Assembly: GCF_017744435.1 (NCBI RefSeq)
Contig: NZ_JAGIBG010000013.1
Location: forward strand, 1-64,000
Source: Pseudomonas sp.
Lineage (GTDB): Bacteria; Pseudomonadota; Gammaproteobacteria; Pseudomonadales; Pseudomonadaceae
Length of the DNA: 64,000 bases
Direction: 5' to 3'
The notes below the pieces were generated by a model. It made no database searches. It was not told the origin of the DNA and was given only the letters and a program-made list of their open reading frames with translations. Made by a program: the position numbers and the translations under genes. Below are positions 1 to 9,299 of this stretch, in pieces (the stretch's first letter is position 1; the number at the start of each line of letters is the position of its first letter).

Positions 1-103
1 GGCATCCATGCCCGTCACCTCCCTCCGCAAGACCTCCGTTCGGCCTCCTGAAGTCGCAATCTGCGTCGCCTGAACTACCGCGCGCTTAAAAGCAAAAGCA
101 GAA

Positions 104-127
104 CAAGAGCAAGAGCAAGAGCAAGAA
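104..127. repeat. hexanucleotide tandem repeat (CAAGAG)x4, last unit imperfect
   Basis: Read directly: caagag caagag caagag caagaa, just downstream of the MFS stop codon. Confidence 0.8.
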
Positions 128-143
128 GAGCAGCGTTACTGCC

Positions 144-1679
144 TCAATGCCCCGCCGAAGCCGGCCCTGCCTTGGCGGTGAACGGCGGCTTGGCCAGCCA
201 CACTAACAGGATCAACCCGGCAAACACCCAGGTCATCAAGGTGAAGTAATCCACCGTCGACATCATGTACGCCTGCGCGTTGACGATCTGCTCCAGCTGC
301 GCGTAATGCTGCGCACTCGCCCCGCCCATCTGCTCCAGCGTATGCCGCGTCGCCGGGTCGAACTGGCTGATGTGCTCACTCAGGTACGCATGATGCTGAT
401 CCGCCCGACGAATCCAGATCCAGGTCGTCAACGAAGCCGCAAAGCTCCCCCCCAGCGTACGCAGGAAAGTCGCCAGCCCCGAACCATCGGCAATCTGATG
501 CGGCGGCAAGTCCGACAGCAGGATGCTCAAGGTCGGCATGAAGAACAGCGCCACGCCAATCCCCATGAACAACTGCACCAGAGCGATGTGCTGGAAGTCC
601 ACCTCGCTGGTGAACCCGGCACGCATGAAGCAACTGGTGCCAATCGCCAGGAACGCCAGCCCCGCCAGCACCCGCAGGTCGAAGCGGTGCGCGTACTTGC
701 CCACGAACGGCGACATGATCACCGGCAGCAAGCCGATCGGTGCCACCGCCAGCCCCGCCCAGGTGGCGGTGTAGCCCATCTGCGTCTGCAGCCACTGCGG
801 CAGGATCAGGTTGATGCCGAAGAACCCCGCATAACCGCCAACCAGCACGATGGTGCCGACGCGGAAGTTGCGGTGCACGAACAGCCGCAGGTTGACCACC
901 GGGTGCCGGTCGGTGAGCTCCCAGATGATGAAGATCGCCAGGAACACCACCGAAATCAGCGTGCCGATAATGATGAACGACGACTCGAACCAGTCCAGGT
1001 CATTGCCCTTGTCCAACACCACCTGCAACGCGCCCACGCCGACGATCAGCGTCAGCAGGCCAATGTAGTCCATCGGCTGGCGGCTGGTGACCACTGGCCG
1101 CGTGCGCATCTGCTGGCGCACCACGGCAGCGGCGAACAGGCCGATCGGCACGTTGATGAAAAAGATCCACGGCCAGCTGTAGCTGTCGGTGATCCAGCCA
1201 CCCAATATCGGCCCGGCAATCGGCGCCACCACCGTGACCATCGCCAGCAAGGCCAGGGCCATGCCCCTTTTCGCGGGGGGGTACACGGCAATCAGCAAAG
1301 TCTGGGTCATCGGGTACAGCGGCCCGGCCACCACCCCCTGCAAGACACGGAAGCCCACCAGCTCCGGCATCGACTGGGCGACACCGCAGAGGAACGACGC
1401 CAGCACGAACAGCAATGTGGCCCAGATGAACAGCTTCACCTCGCCAAAGCGCCGGCTCAGCCAGCCAGTCAGCGGCAAGGCAATGGCGTTGCTCACCGCG
1501 AACGAAGTGATCACCCAGGTGCCCTGCTCGTAGCTCACCCCCAGGTTGCCGGAAATGGTCGGCAGCGCCACGTTGGCGATGGTGGTGTCGAGCACCTGCA
1601 TGAAGGTCGCCAGCGACAGGCCGATGGTGGTCAGCAGCAGGCTCGGCGGGGTGAACTGGGCCGGGGCGTTGTTGCTCAT
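144..1679 (-). CDS. DHA2-family (EmrB/FarB-like) MFS efflux permease
   Basis: 511 aa; LDTTIANVALPTISGNLG motif and about 14 hydrophobic segments; overlaps the EmrA-like gene by 4 bp. Confidence 0.93.
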   Translation of the reverse strand: MSNNAPAQFTPPSLLLTTIGLSLATFMQVLDTTIANVALPTISGNLGVSYEQGTWVITSFAVSNAIALPLTGWLSRRFGEVKLFIWATLLFVLASFLCGVAQSMPELVGFRVLQGVVAGPLYPMTQTLLIAVYPPAKRGMALALLAMVTVVAPIAGPILGGWITDSYSWPWIFFINVPIGLFAAAVVRQQMRTRPVVTSRQPMDYIGLLTLIVGVGALQVVLDKGNDLDWFESSFIIIGTLISVVFLAIFIIWELTDRHPVVNLRLFVHRNFRVGTIVLVGGYAGFFGINLILPQWLQTQMGYTATWAGLAVAPIGLLPVIMSPFVGKYAHRFDLRVLAGLAFLAIGTSCFMRAGFTSEVDFQHIALVQLFMGIGVALFFMPTLSILLSDLPPHQIADGSGLATFLRTLGGSFAASLTTWIWIRRADQHHAYLSEHISQFDPATRHTLEQMGGASAQHYAQLEQIVNAQAYMMSTVDYFTLMTWVFAGLILLVWLAKPPFTAKAGPASAGH

Positions 1680-2869
1680 CGCTGCGCCGTCTTGCCGGTG
1701 GCGCTGTTCTCGTGGATCAGCCGGGCGATCAGGTTATCGGCCTCGGCCAGCTGGCGGTCGTACACCTGGGTGGTGTAGCTGGCCTGCTGCGGTGGCTGCT
1801 GGGCCAGGGTCGGGCCGCTCTGGTCGTGCAGGTCGACCTCGACCACGGTGGACAGGCCGATGCGCAGCGGGTGGTCCTTGAGCTGGTCAGGGCTGAGGTG
1901 AATGCGCACCGGCACGCGCTGGACGATCTTGATCCAGTTGCCGGTGGCGTTCTGCGCCGGCAACAGGGCGAAGGCGCTGCCGGTGCCAGCGCCAAGGCTG
2001 TCGACCGTGCCGCTGTACTTGACCTCGCTGCCGTACAGGTCGGCGCTGACTTCCACCAGCTGGCCGATGCGCATGTCGCGCAGCTGGGTTTCCTTGAAGT
2101 TGGCGTCGATCCACACTTCGTTCAGCGGGATCACCGCCATGGTCGCGGTGCCCGGCTGCAGGCGCTGGCCAAGCTGCACGGTACGCTTGGCGACATAGCC
2201 GGTCACTGGCGCCACCAGGGTGGTGCGGGCGTTGTCGAGGTAGGCCTGGCGCAGGTCGGCAGCGGCCGCCATGACCTCGGGGTGCGAGGACACCACGGTG
2301 TCGTCGACCAGCGCGGTACTGGTGTTGAGTTGCTGGCGGGCGGCGTTGACGGCGGCCTGGGCCACGGTCAGGTCGTCACGGGCATGGGAGATCTCTTCCG
2401 CGGCGATTGCGCCGCTGTCGGCCAGCACCTTGCGTCGGTTGTAGTTCTGCTGGGCCTTCTGCAGCTCGGCCTGGCGGGTTTCCAGCTGGGCCTTGAGCGA
2501 GTCGACGTTGCTGTACAGCCCGCGCACCTGGCGCACGCTGCGCGCCAGCTTGGCTTCGGCGGACTGCAGGGCCACTTCGCTGTCGGACGGGTCGAACTGC
2601 AACAGCACCTGGCCGGCATGCACCAGGTCGCCGTCATCGGCGCCGATGCTGGTGACGGTGCCGGTCACCAGCGGGGTGATCTCCACCACGTTGCCATTGA
2701 CGTAGGCGTCGTCGGTGCTTTCGTGCCAGCGCCCGACCAGGCTGTACCAGGCCCAGGTGCCGGCGCCGGCGAGCAGCACCAGCAACAGCAGGCCGAGCAG
2801 CCAGGCCTTGCGCTTGCCCGACGCAGGCGCGTCGGCGGAGGGAGTTGTGGTGTCTGTGGGAGTGGCCAT
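1676..2869 (-). CDS. HlyD/EmrA-family membrane fusion protein
   Basis: 397 aa; N-terminal TM then DDAYVNGNVVEITPLVTGTV biotinyl-lipoyl-like motif. Confidence 0.93.
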   Translation of the reverse strand: MATPTDTTTPSADAPASGKRKAWLLGLLLLVLLAGAGTWAWYSLVGRWHESTDDAYVNGNVVEITPLVTGTVTSIGADDGDLVHAGQVLLQFDPSDSEVALQSAEAKLARSVRQVRGLYSNVDSLKAQLETRQAELQKAQQNYNRRKVLADSGAIAAEEISHARDDLTVAQAAVNAARQQLNTSTALVDDTVVSSHPEVMAAAADLRQAYLDNARTTLVAPVTGYVAKRTVQLGQRLQPGTATMAVIPLNEVWIDANFKETQLRDMRIGQLVEVSADLYGSEVKYSGTVDSLGAGTGSAFALLPAQNATGNWIKIVQRVPVRIHLSPDQLKDHPLRIGLSTVVEVDLHDQSGPTLAQQPPQQASYTTQVYDRQLAEADNLIARLIHENSATGKTAQR

Positions 2870-2899
2870 GACAATACCTTGGAATATGCGTAACAGGGA

Positions 2900-3373
2900 T
2901 CAACGATCGCCGAAGCGGCGGATCGTCAGAGGGTCGCCGGCACCCAGCAGCACCTTGGCCAGCAGACCTTCGAGGGTCTTCAATTCATCTGGCTGCAGCA
3001 CGCCGACCAGTTCGTTCATCGCCGCCGCGCCGATCTCCGGCAGGCGGTCGGCCAGGCGCTGGCCATCGGCGGTCAGTGCCAGGCGCACCTGGCGGCGGTC
3101 ATCGGCGCAGCGGTTGCGCAGGATCAGGCCCTTCTGCTCGAGGCGGTCGAGCATGCGGGTCATCGAACCGCTGTCCAGGCCCAGGTAGCGGCACAGTTCG
3201 GCCGGGGTATCCACCTGGTACTGGGTGACGATGATCAGCACCTTGAACTGTGCGGCGGTGACGCCCTCCGATTCGAGATGCCAGTCGAGAATGCGGTCCT
3301 TGAGGATCGCCGCACGGCCCAGCAGCATGCCGATGGCGCAGGTCTGGAAGTTTTCCGGGGTGAAATGGGACAT
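2900..3373 (-). CDS. MarR-family transcriptional regulator
   Basis: 157 aa wHTH; LDSGSMTRMLDRLEQKGLILRNRCADDRRQVRLALTADG. Confidence 0.92.
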   Translation of the reverse strand: MSHFTPENFQTCAIGMLLGRAAILKDRILDWHLESEGVTAAQFKVLIIVTQYQVDTPAELCRYLGLDSGSMTRMLDRLEQKGLILRNRCADDRRQVRLALTADGQRLADRLPEIGAAAMNELVGVLQPDELKTLEGLLAKVLLGAGDPLTIRRFGDR

Positions 3374-3406
3374 CGGGGGCTGCTCGGGTAATTGTTTAAA
3401 AATATT

Positions 3407-3420
3407 ACTGCCTAGGCAGT
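3407..3420. promoter_or_regulatory. candidate MarR operator, perfect palindrome ACTGCCTAGGCAGT
   Basis: 14-bp perfect palindrome about 34 bp upstream of the marR start codon. Confidence 0.6.
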
Positions 3421-3485
3421 GAATGTCAAAGCTTTGATTAGGGTGCTATGCAAATATTCATGAAACGGCCGTTGCCGGCGACGTT

Positions 3486-4115
3486 TCACAGCGCGCGCAA
3501 GCCCAGCGCCTGCACGGCCCCGCAGGCAATCGCCATGCCCACCAGCTCGGCCAGGCTGCCTGCCTGCAGGCGCTTCATTACCCGCCCCCGGTAGAGGTCC
3601 ACGGTCTTCACGCTGATGCCCAGGCGCTCGGCAATCTCGCGGTTGTTCAAGCCCTGGGCCAGCGGCACGAACACGTCGCGCTCACGGGGCGTCAGGGCAT
3701 CCACGCGGGCCTGCACCGCGGCCAGCACCAGGTCGTCCTGGCGCGCCTGCCCTGCCCGCTCCAGTGCCGCCTGCACGCTGTCGAGCAGCAGCTGGTCGCT
3801 GTAGGGTTTCTCGATGAAGTCGCTCGCCCCGGCCTTGAACGCCCGCACCACGATCGGCACGTCGGCATGGCCGCTGACGAAGATCACTGGCAGCTGCAGG
3901 CCACGCTCGCGCAGTGCCTGCTGCACCGCCATGCCGCCCAGCCCGGGCATGCGCACATCGAGCAGCACGCAGGCCGGCCCATCGTCCACGCAGGCATCGA
4001 GAAACGCCTGGCCGCTGGCGAACGGCACGCCCTGCAGGCCCACCGACTCCAGCAACCACACCGTCGAATCACGCATGCCCTGGTCGTCGTCGACCACATA
4101 CACCTTCGCTTGCAC
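3486..4115 (-). CDS. FixJ/NarL-type response regulator (REC + LuxR HTH)
   Basis: VYVVDDDQGMRDS, LLDVRMPGLGG, C-terminal LTPRERDVFVPLAQGLNNREIAERLGISVKTVDLYRGRVMKRL. Confidence 0.93.
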   Translation of the reverse strand: MQAKVYVVDDDQGMRDSTVWLLESVGLQGVPFASGQAFLDACVDDGPACVLLDVRMPGLGGMAVQQALRERGLQLPVIFVSGHADVPIVVRAFKAGASDFIEKPYSDQLLLDSVQAALERAGQARQDDLVLAAVQARVDALTPRERDVFVPLAQGLNNREIAERLGISVKTVDLYRGRVMKRLQAGSLAELVGMAIACGAVQALGLRAL

Positions 4116-4127
4116 CCTGCTCTCTCC

Positions 4128-5543
4128 TTATCCCCGGTTCACTGCCAGGCGGCAGCACAACACCAGCCCGCCCGCCTCACCCGCACGCGCCCAGAGGCTG
4201 CCGCCAAACCCTTCGATCAGGCTGCGGCTCATGCTCAGGCCCAGGCCCAGGCCATCGGCCTTGCTGGTACTGAACGGGGTGAAGATCTCATCCAGGCGCT
4301 CGGCAGCCACGCCAGGCCCCTGGTCGGCGACCTCGATCAGCACCCCGTCGCCCTCGCGCACGGCGCCGAGCAGGATACGTGACGGCTGCGCGCCATGCTG
4401 CTCGCGGTTGGCCTCGATGGCATTGCGCAGCAGGTTGAGCAGCACTTGTTCGAGCAATACCCGGTCGGCGAACACCGCCGGCAACTGCCCGCTGAGGCGC
4501 AGTTCGACCGAGACCTGGTCACGTGCGGCTTCCCAGGCGCACAGGCGCATGGCTTCGGCCGCCACTTCGGCCACCTCCACCGCCTGCAGGCGCCGCGGCC
4601 CCTTGCGCAGGAACGCACGCAGGCGGCGAATCACCTCGGCGGCGTGGGTCGCCTGCTTGGTGATGCGTTGCAGGCCCTGGCCGACCCGCTCACGCGCCTG
4701 CGGGTCGCGCTCCAGGCCTTGCAGGTAGCGTTGGCTGGCATTGGCATAGTTGACCACCGCCGCCAGCGGCTGATTCATCTCGTGGGCGATCCCCGACGCC
4801 AGTTCGCCCAGGGTGGCGAGCCGGGCGCTGTGGGCCAGGTTCTCCTGGGCCTCGATGCGCAGGGTGATGTCCCGCGACACACTGACCACTTCCACCACTG
4901 CACCCGTGTAGGTCTCGCGGATCGCCCGGCTGGCGATCTCGAACCAGCGATAGGCGCCGCAGGCATGGCGAACGCGGCAAGTCGTGGTGTGGTAACCGTC
5001 CTGGTCCAGTGCGGCGGCGGCCTGGCGTAGCACCTGGCGCCGCTCGCGCGGGTGCAGCAGGGCTCGCACCGGCATGCCGCGCAGTTGCTCCGGCCACAGG
5101 CCGAGCAGGCGGTAGGCCGCTGGCGAGGCGTCGAGAAAGCGGCCATCCGGGCTGTGCCGGGAAATGAGGTCGGTGGTGTTCTCGATGATCAGCCGATACA
5201 GGCGCCGGGCGCGGCTCGCCTCACGGGTGCCCTGGCGCTCTTCGCTGGCATCGCGGCAGCGCGCCAGCACCCACTGGCCCTGGTCATCGGGGATGAAAGT
5301 CCACAGCAGAATGCGTTCGCCGACCTGTTTTTCCACATCGACGATTGCCCGGTGCTGGCGCAGGCACGCACGCACCAGCCCCGCAGCGTTGCTCGGCAGC
5401 CAGTCGGCCGGCGTGGCACCCGCGCCGATCAATGCCTGCAGGGCCGGATTGCTTGCCAGCGCACTGGCATCGGCGGCCAGCAGCACGCTGGGTTGTGGGT
5501 CCTTGGTGAGCAAGGGGAAAAGGGTCTGATCCAACGTCGGCAC
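4128..5543 (-). CDS. PAS-domain sensor histidine kinase (FixL-like)
   Basis: 471 aa; PAS motifs, H-box GIAHEMNQPLAAVVNYANASQRYL, N/G boxes LLNLLRNAIEAN, DQGPGV, GLGLGLSMSRSLIEGFGG. Confidence 0.92.
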   Translation of the reverse strand: MPTLDQTLFPLLTKDPQPSVLLAADASALASNPALQALIGAGATPADWLPSNAAGLVRACLRQHRAIVDVEKQVGERILLWTFIPDDQGQWVLARCRDASEERQGTREASRARRLYRLIIENTTDLISRHSPDGRFLDASPAAYRLLGLWPEQLRGMPVRALLHPRERRQVLRQAAAALDQDGYHTTTCRVRHACGAYRWFEIASRAIRETYTGAVVEVVSVSRDITLRIEAQENLAHSARLATLGELASGIAHEMNQPLAAVVNYANASQRYLQGLERDPQARERVGQGLQRITKQATHAAEVIRRLRAFLRKGPRRLQAVEVAEVAAEAMRLCAWEAARDQVSVELRLSGQLPAVFADRVLLEQVLLNLLRNAIEANREQHGAQPSRILLGAVREGDGVLIEVADQGPGVAAERLDEIFTPFSTSKADGLGLGLSMSRSLIEGFGGSLWARAGEAGGLVLCCRLAVNRG

Positions 5544-5728
5544 TCGTTCTTATAGTAGTTTTACTATATTGCTATAGTCGATATTCCATCTACGATAGCG
5601 GTTCGCGTAAAACTGCGACAGGGGCAAGCGGCCATCGGCGCGCTGCCCGCACCCTGATCAGAGCTAACAATCAGCCACCGGGGGGCCACACGCACAGGCT
5701 GCGTCTGCCTCCCCTACAGGATTACCGT

Positions 5729-7351
5729 ATGTCGATCTTCGCCCAGGGCCTGATGCCCGCTGCCGTCAACCACGTCGCCCTCACCCCGCTGAGCTTCATC
5801 GAACGTACCGCCGCCGTGTACGGCGATTACCCGGCCGTGATCCACGGCGCCATTCGCCGCGACTGGCGCGAGACCTACCAGCGCTGCCGGCGCCTGGCCA
5901 GCGCCCTGGCCGGGCGTGGTATCGGCCGAGGCGACACGGTGGCGGTGATGCTGCCGAACATTCCGGCCATGCTCGAAGCACACTTCGGTGTGCCGATGAT
6001 CGGCGCCGTGCTCAACACCCTCAACGTGCGCCTGGACGCCGAAGCCATCGCCTTCATGCTGCAGCATGGCGAGGCCAAGGTGCTGATCACCGACCGCGAG
6101 TTCCACGGCGTGATCGCTACTGCCCTGGCGTTGCTCGAACACCCGCCGCTGGTGGTCGATGTGGATGACCCCGAGTACGGCGAAGGCCGTGCGGTCAGCG
6201 ACCTCGACTATGAAGCCCTGCTGGCCGAAGGCGACCCGGATTTTGCCTGGGAGTGGCCCGATGACGAATGGCAGGCGATTTCGCTGAACTACACCTCGGG
6301 CACCACCGGCAACCCCAAGGGCGTGGTCTATCACCACCGTGGCGCCTACCTGAACGCCATCGGCAACCAGATGACCTGGGCCATGGGCCACCGCCCGGTG
6401 TACCTGTGGACCTTGCCGATGTTCCACTGCAACGGCTGGTGCTACCCCTGGACCATCACCGCGCTGGCCGGCACCCACGTGTTCCTGCGCCGGGTCGACC
6501 CACAGAAGATCCTCACCCTGATCCGCGAGCACCGGGTCAGCCACCTGTGCGGCGCGCCCATCGTGCTCAACGCCCTGGTCAACATGCCAGAGGCCGCCAA
6601 GGCCGCCATCGAACACCCGGTACAGGCCATGGTCGCCGGCGCCGCACCACCGGCCAAGGTCATCGGTGCGGTCGAGCAGATGGGCATCCGGGTCACCCAC
6701 ACCTATGGCCTGACCGAGGTCTATGGGCCGGTCACCGTCTGTGCCTGGCATGACGAATGGGACGAACTGCCGCTGGAGGAACGGGCGCGGATCAAATCGC
6801 GCCAGGGCGTGCGCTACCCCACCCTCGACGGCCTGATGGTCGCCGACCCGCAGACCCTGCAGCCGGTACCGCAAGACGGCAACACCCTGGGCGAGATCTT
6901 CATGCGCGGCAACACGGTGATGAAGGGCTACCTGAAAAACCCCGAAGCCACCGCCGAAGCCTTCCGCGGCGGCTGGTTCCACACCGGTGACCTGGCCGTG
7001 TGGCACGCCGATGGCTATGTCGAGATCAAGGACCGGCTCAAGGACATCATCATTTCCGGCGGCGAGAACATCTCGACCATCGAAGTCGAAGACACCCTGT
7101 ACAAGCACCACGCCGTGCTGGAAGCCGCGGTGGTCGCCCGCGCCGACGACAAGTGGGGCGAAACGCCCTGCGCCTTCGTCGCCCTCAAGCCCGGCCACGA
7201 GCAGACCCGCGAGAGCGACATCATCAGCTGGTGCCGCGAACACCTGGCCGGGTTCAAGGTGCCCAAGACTGTGGTCTTCGGCGAACTGCCCAAGACCTCC
7301 ACCGGCAAGATCCAGAAATACGTCCTGCGCGACCGCGCCAAGGCCCTGTGA
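5729..7351 (+). CDS. acyl-CoA synthetase (AMP-binding, AlkK-like)
   Basis: 540 aa; YTSGTTGNPKGVVYHHRGAY, HTGDLAVWHADGYVEIKDRLKDIIISGGENIS, KTSTGKIQK. Confidence 0.93.
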   Translation: MSIFAQGLMPAAVNHVALTPLSFIERTAAVYGDYPAVIHGAIRRDWRETYQRCRRLASALAGRGIGRGDTVAVMLPNIPAMLEAHFGVPMIGAVLNTLNVRLDAEAIAFMLQHGEAKVLITDREFHGVIATALALLEHPPLVVDVDDPEYGEGRAVSDLDYEALLAEGDPDFAWEWPDDEWQAISLNYTSGTTGNPKGVVYHHRGAYLNAIGNQMTWAMGHRPVYLWTLPMFHCNGWCYPWTITALAGTHVFLRRVDPQKILTLIREHRVSHLCGAPIVLNALVNMPEAAKAAIEHPVQAMVAGAAPPAKVIGAVEQMGIRVTHTYGLTEVYGPVTVCAWHDEWDELPLEERARIKSRQGVRYPTLDGLMVADPQTLQPVPQDGNTLGEIFMRGNTVMKGYLKNPEATAEAFRGGWFHTGDLAVWHADGYVEIKDRLKDIIISGGENISTIEVEDTLYKHHAVLEAAVVARADDKWGETPCAFVALKPGHEQTRESDIISWCREHLAGFKVPKTVVFGELPKTSTGKIQKYVLRDRAKAL

Positions 7352-7369
7352 ACCGTTATCGAGCCTGAC

Positions 7370-9139
7370 ATGACCGACTACACCGCTCCCTTGCGCGACA
7401 TGCGCTTCATCCTCCATGACGTGTTCCAGGGCCCTGCCCTGTGGGCGCGCCTGCCCGCCCTGGCCGAACGCGTCGACGGCGAAACCGCCGACGCCATCCT
7501 TGAAGAAGCCGCCAAGGTCACCGGCCAGCTGATCGCCCCGCTCAGCCGCAACGGCGATGAGCAAGGCGTGCACTTCGACGCCGGCAACGTCACCACCCCG
7601 GACGGCTTCCGTGACGCCTGGCAGACCTACCGCGAAGGCGGTTGGGTGGGCCTGGGCGGCAACCCTGAGTATGGCGGCATGGGCATGCCGAAGATGCTCG
7701 GCGTGCTGTTCGAAGAGATGCTCTACGCCGCCGACTGCAGCTTCAGCCTGTATTCGGCGCTGAGCGCCGGCAGCTGCCTGGCCATCGATGCCCATGCCAG
7801 CGAAGCACTCAAGGCCACCTACCTGCCACCGCTGTACGAAGGCCGCTGGGCGGGCACCATGTGCCTGACCGAGCCCCACGCAGGCACCGACCTTGGGCTG
7901 ATCCGCAGCCGCGCCGAACCCCAGGCCGACGGCAGCTATCGCATCAGTGGCAGCAAGATCTTCATCACCGGTGGCGAGCAGGACCTGACCGAGAACATCG
8001 TCCACCTGGTGCTGGCCAAGCTGCCGGACGCCCCTGCCGGGGCCAAGGGCATCTCGCTGTTCCTGGTGCCCAAGTACCTTGTCGAGGCCGACGGCAGCCT
8101 CGGCCCGCGCAACGCCGCGCACTGTGGTTCGATCGAACACAAGATGGGCATCAAGGCCTCGGCCACCTGCGTGATGAACTTCGACGGTGCCAGCGGTTAC
8201 CTGGTCGGTGAGCCGAACAAGGGCCTGGCGGCGATGTTCACCATGATGAACTACGAACGCCTGTCCATCGGCATCCAGGGCATCGGCTGCGCCGAAGCGT
8301 CGTACCAGAGCGCTGCACGCTACGCCAACGAGCGCCTGCAAAGCCGCGCCGCCAGCGGCCCAAAGGCGTCAGAGAAAGCCGCCGACCCGATCATCGAACA
8401 TGGCGATGTAAGGCGCATGCTGCTGACCATGCGCACCCTCACCGAAGGTGGCCGCTCCTTCGCCGCCTATGTCGGCCAGCAGCTCGATCTGGCGCGCTAC
8501 GCCGAGGACGGTGGTGAGCGCGAGCATGCCCAGCGCCTGGTCGCGCTGCTGACCCCGGTGGCCAAGGCGTTCTTCACCGACAACGGCCTGGAAAGCTGCG
8601 TGCTCGGCCAGCAGGTGTACGGCGGCCATGGCTACATCCGTGAGTGGGGCCAGGAGCAGCGTGTGCGCGATGTGCGCATCGCCCAGATCTACGAAGGCAC
8701 CAACGGCATCCAGGCCCTCGACCTGCTCGGGCGCAAAGTGCTGGCCGATGGCGGCCAGGCCCTGGCCTGCTTTGCCGCCGAAGTGCGGGCCTTCAGTGCC
8801 GGGGCACCGCTGCACCGCGAAGCCTTGCAAGCCAGCCTGGCACGGCTGGAAGCCACCAGCGAGTGGCTGCGGGCACGGGCACGCGAGGACGCCAACCTGG
8901 TCAATGCCGTGGCGGTGGAATACCTGCACCTGTTCGGCCTGACCGCCTACGCCTACATGTGGGCGCGGATGGCGGCGGCGGCCCAGGCCAGGCACGCCGA
9001 AGACCCGGCCTTCCATGGCGCCAAGCTGGCCTGTGCGGCGTTCTTCTTCCAGCGCCTGCTGCCGCGCAGCCTGGCCCTGGATGCCAGCATCCGCGCCGGT
9101 AGCGCCAGCCTGTACGCGATGGCAGCCGAGCAATTCTGA
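7370..9139 (+). CDS. acyl-CoA dehydrogenase (long form with C-terminal extension)
   Basis: 589 aa; MCLTEPHAGTDLGLIRSRAEPQADGSYRISGSKIFITGGEQDL, QVYGGHGYIREWGQEQRVRDVRIAQIYEGTNGIQALDLLGRK. Confidence 0.93.
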   Translation: MTDYTAPLRDMRFILHDVFQGPALWARLPALAERVDGETADAILEEAAKVTGQLIAPLSRNGDEQGVHFDAGNVTTPDGFRDAWQTYREGGWVGLGGNPEYGGMGMPKMLGVLFEEMLYAADCSFSLYSALSAGSCLAIDAHASEALKATYLPPLYEGRWAGTMCLTEPHAGTDLGLIRSRAEPQADGSYRISGSKIFITGGEQDLTENIVHLVLAKLPDAPAGAKGISLFLVPKYLVEADGSLGPRNAAHCGSIEHKMGIKASATCVMNFDGASGYLVGEPNKGLAAMFTMMNYERLSIGIQGIGCAEASYQSAARYANERLQSRAASGPKASEKAADPIIEHGDVRRMLLTMRTLTEGGRSFAAYVGQQLDLARYAEDGGEREHAQRLVALLTPVAKAFFTDNGLESCVLGQQVYGGHGYIREWGQEQRVRDVRIAQIYEGTNGIQALDLLGRKVLADGGQALACFAAEVRAFSAGAPLHREALQASLARLEATSEWLRARAREDANLVNAVAVEYLHLFGLTAYAYMWARMAAAAQARHAEDPAFHGAKLACAAFFFQRLLPRSLALDASIRAGSASLYAMAAEQF

Positions 9140-9299
9140 GGCGGCAAGGGAGCGCTTCGTGTTTGCCGCGAAGCGTTCTCAAACGCTGGAAATCCCTTGC
9201 GCAACCGACGAAAAACACACATAACTGATAGTCATTCGCCATTACCTCGGTTCTCGGGAGCCCCTTGCAGGGGTAGAATGCGCAAAACCCGGAGCTTTG

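Noticed and set aside
306-1778. 490-aa plus-strand ORF opposite the MFS efflux gene
   Set aside because: Arg/Gln/His-rich antisense artefact typical of GC-rich genomes
5714-8341. 875-aa minus-strand ORF opposite the acyl-CoA synthetase/dehydrogenase
   Set aside because: Antisense frame artefact of high GC; opposite two well-conserved enzymes, composition rich in G/H/V/Q with no domain
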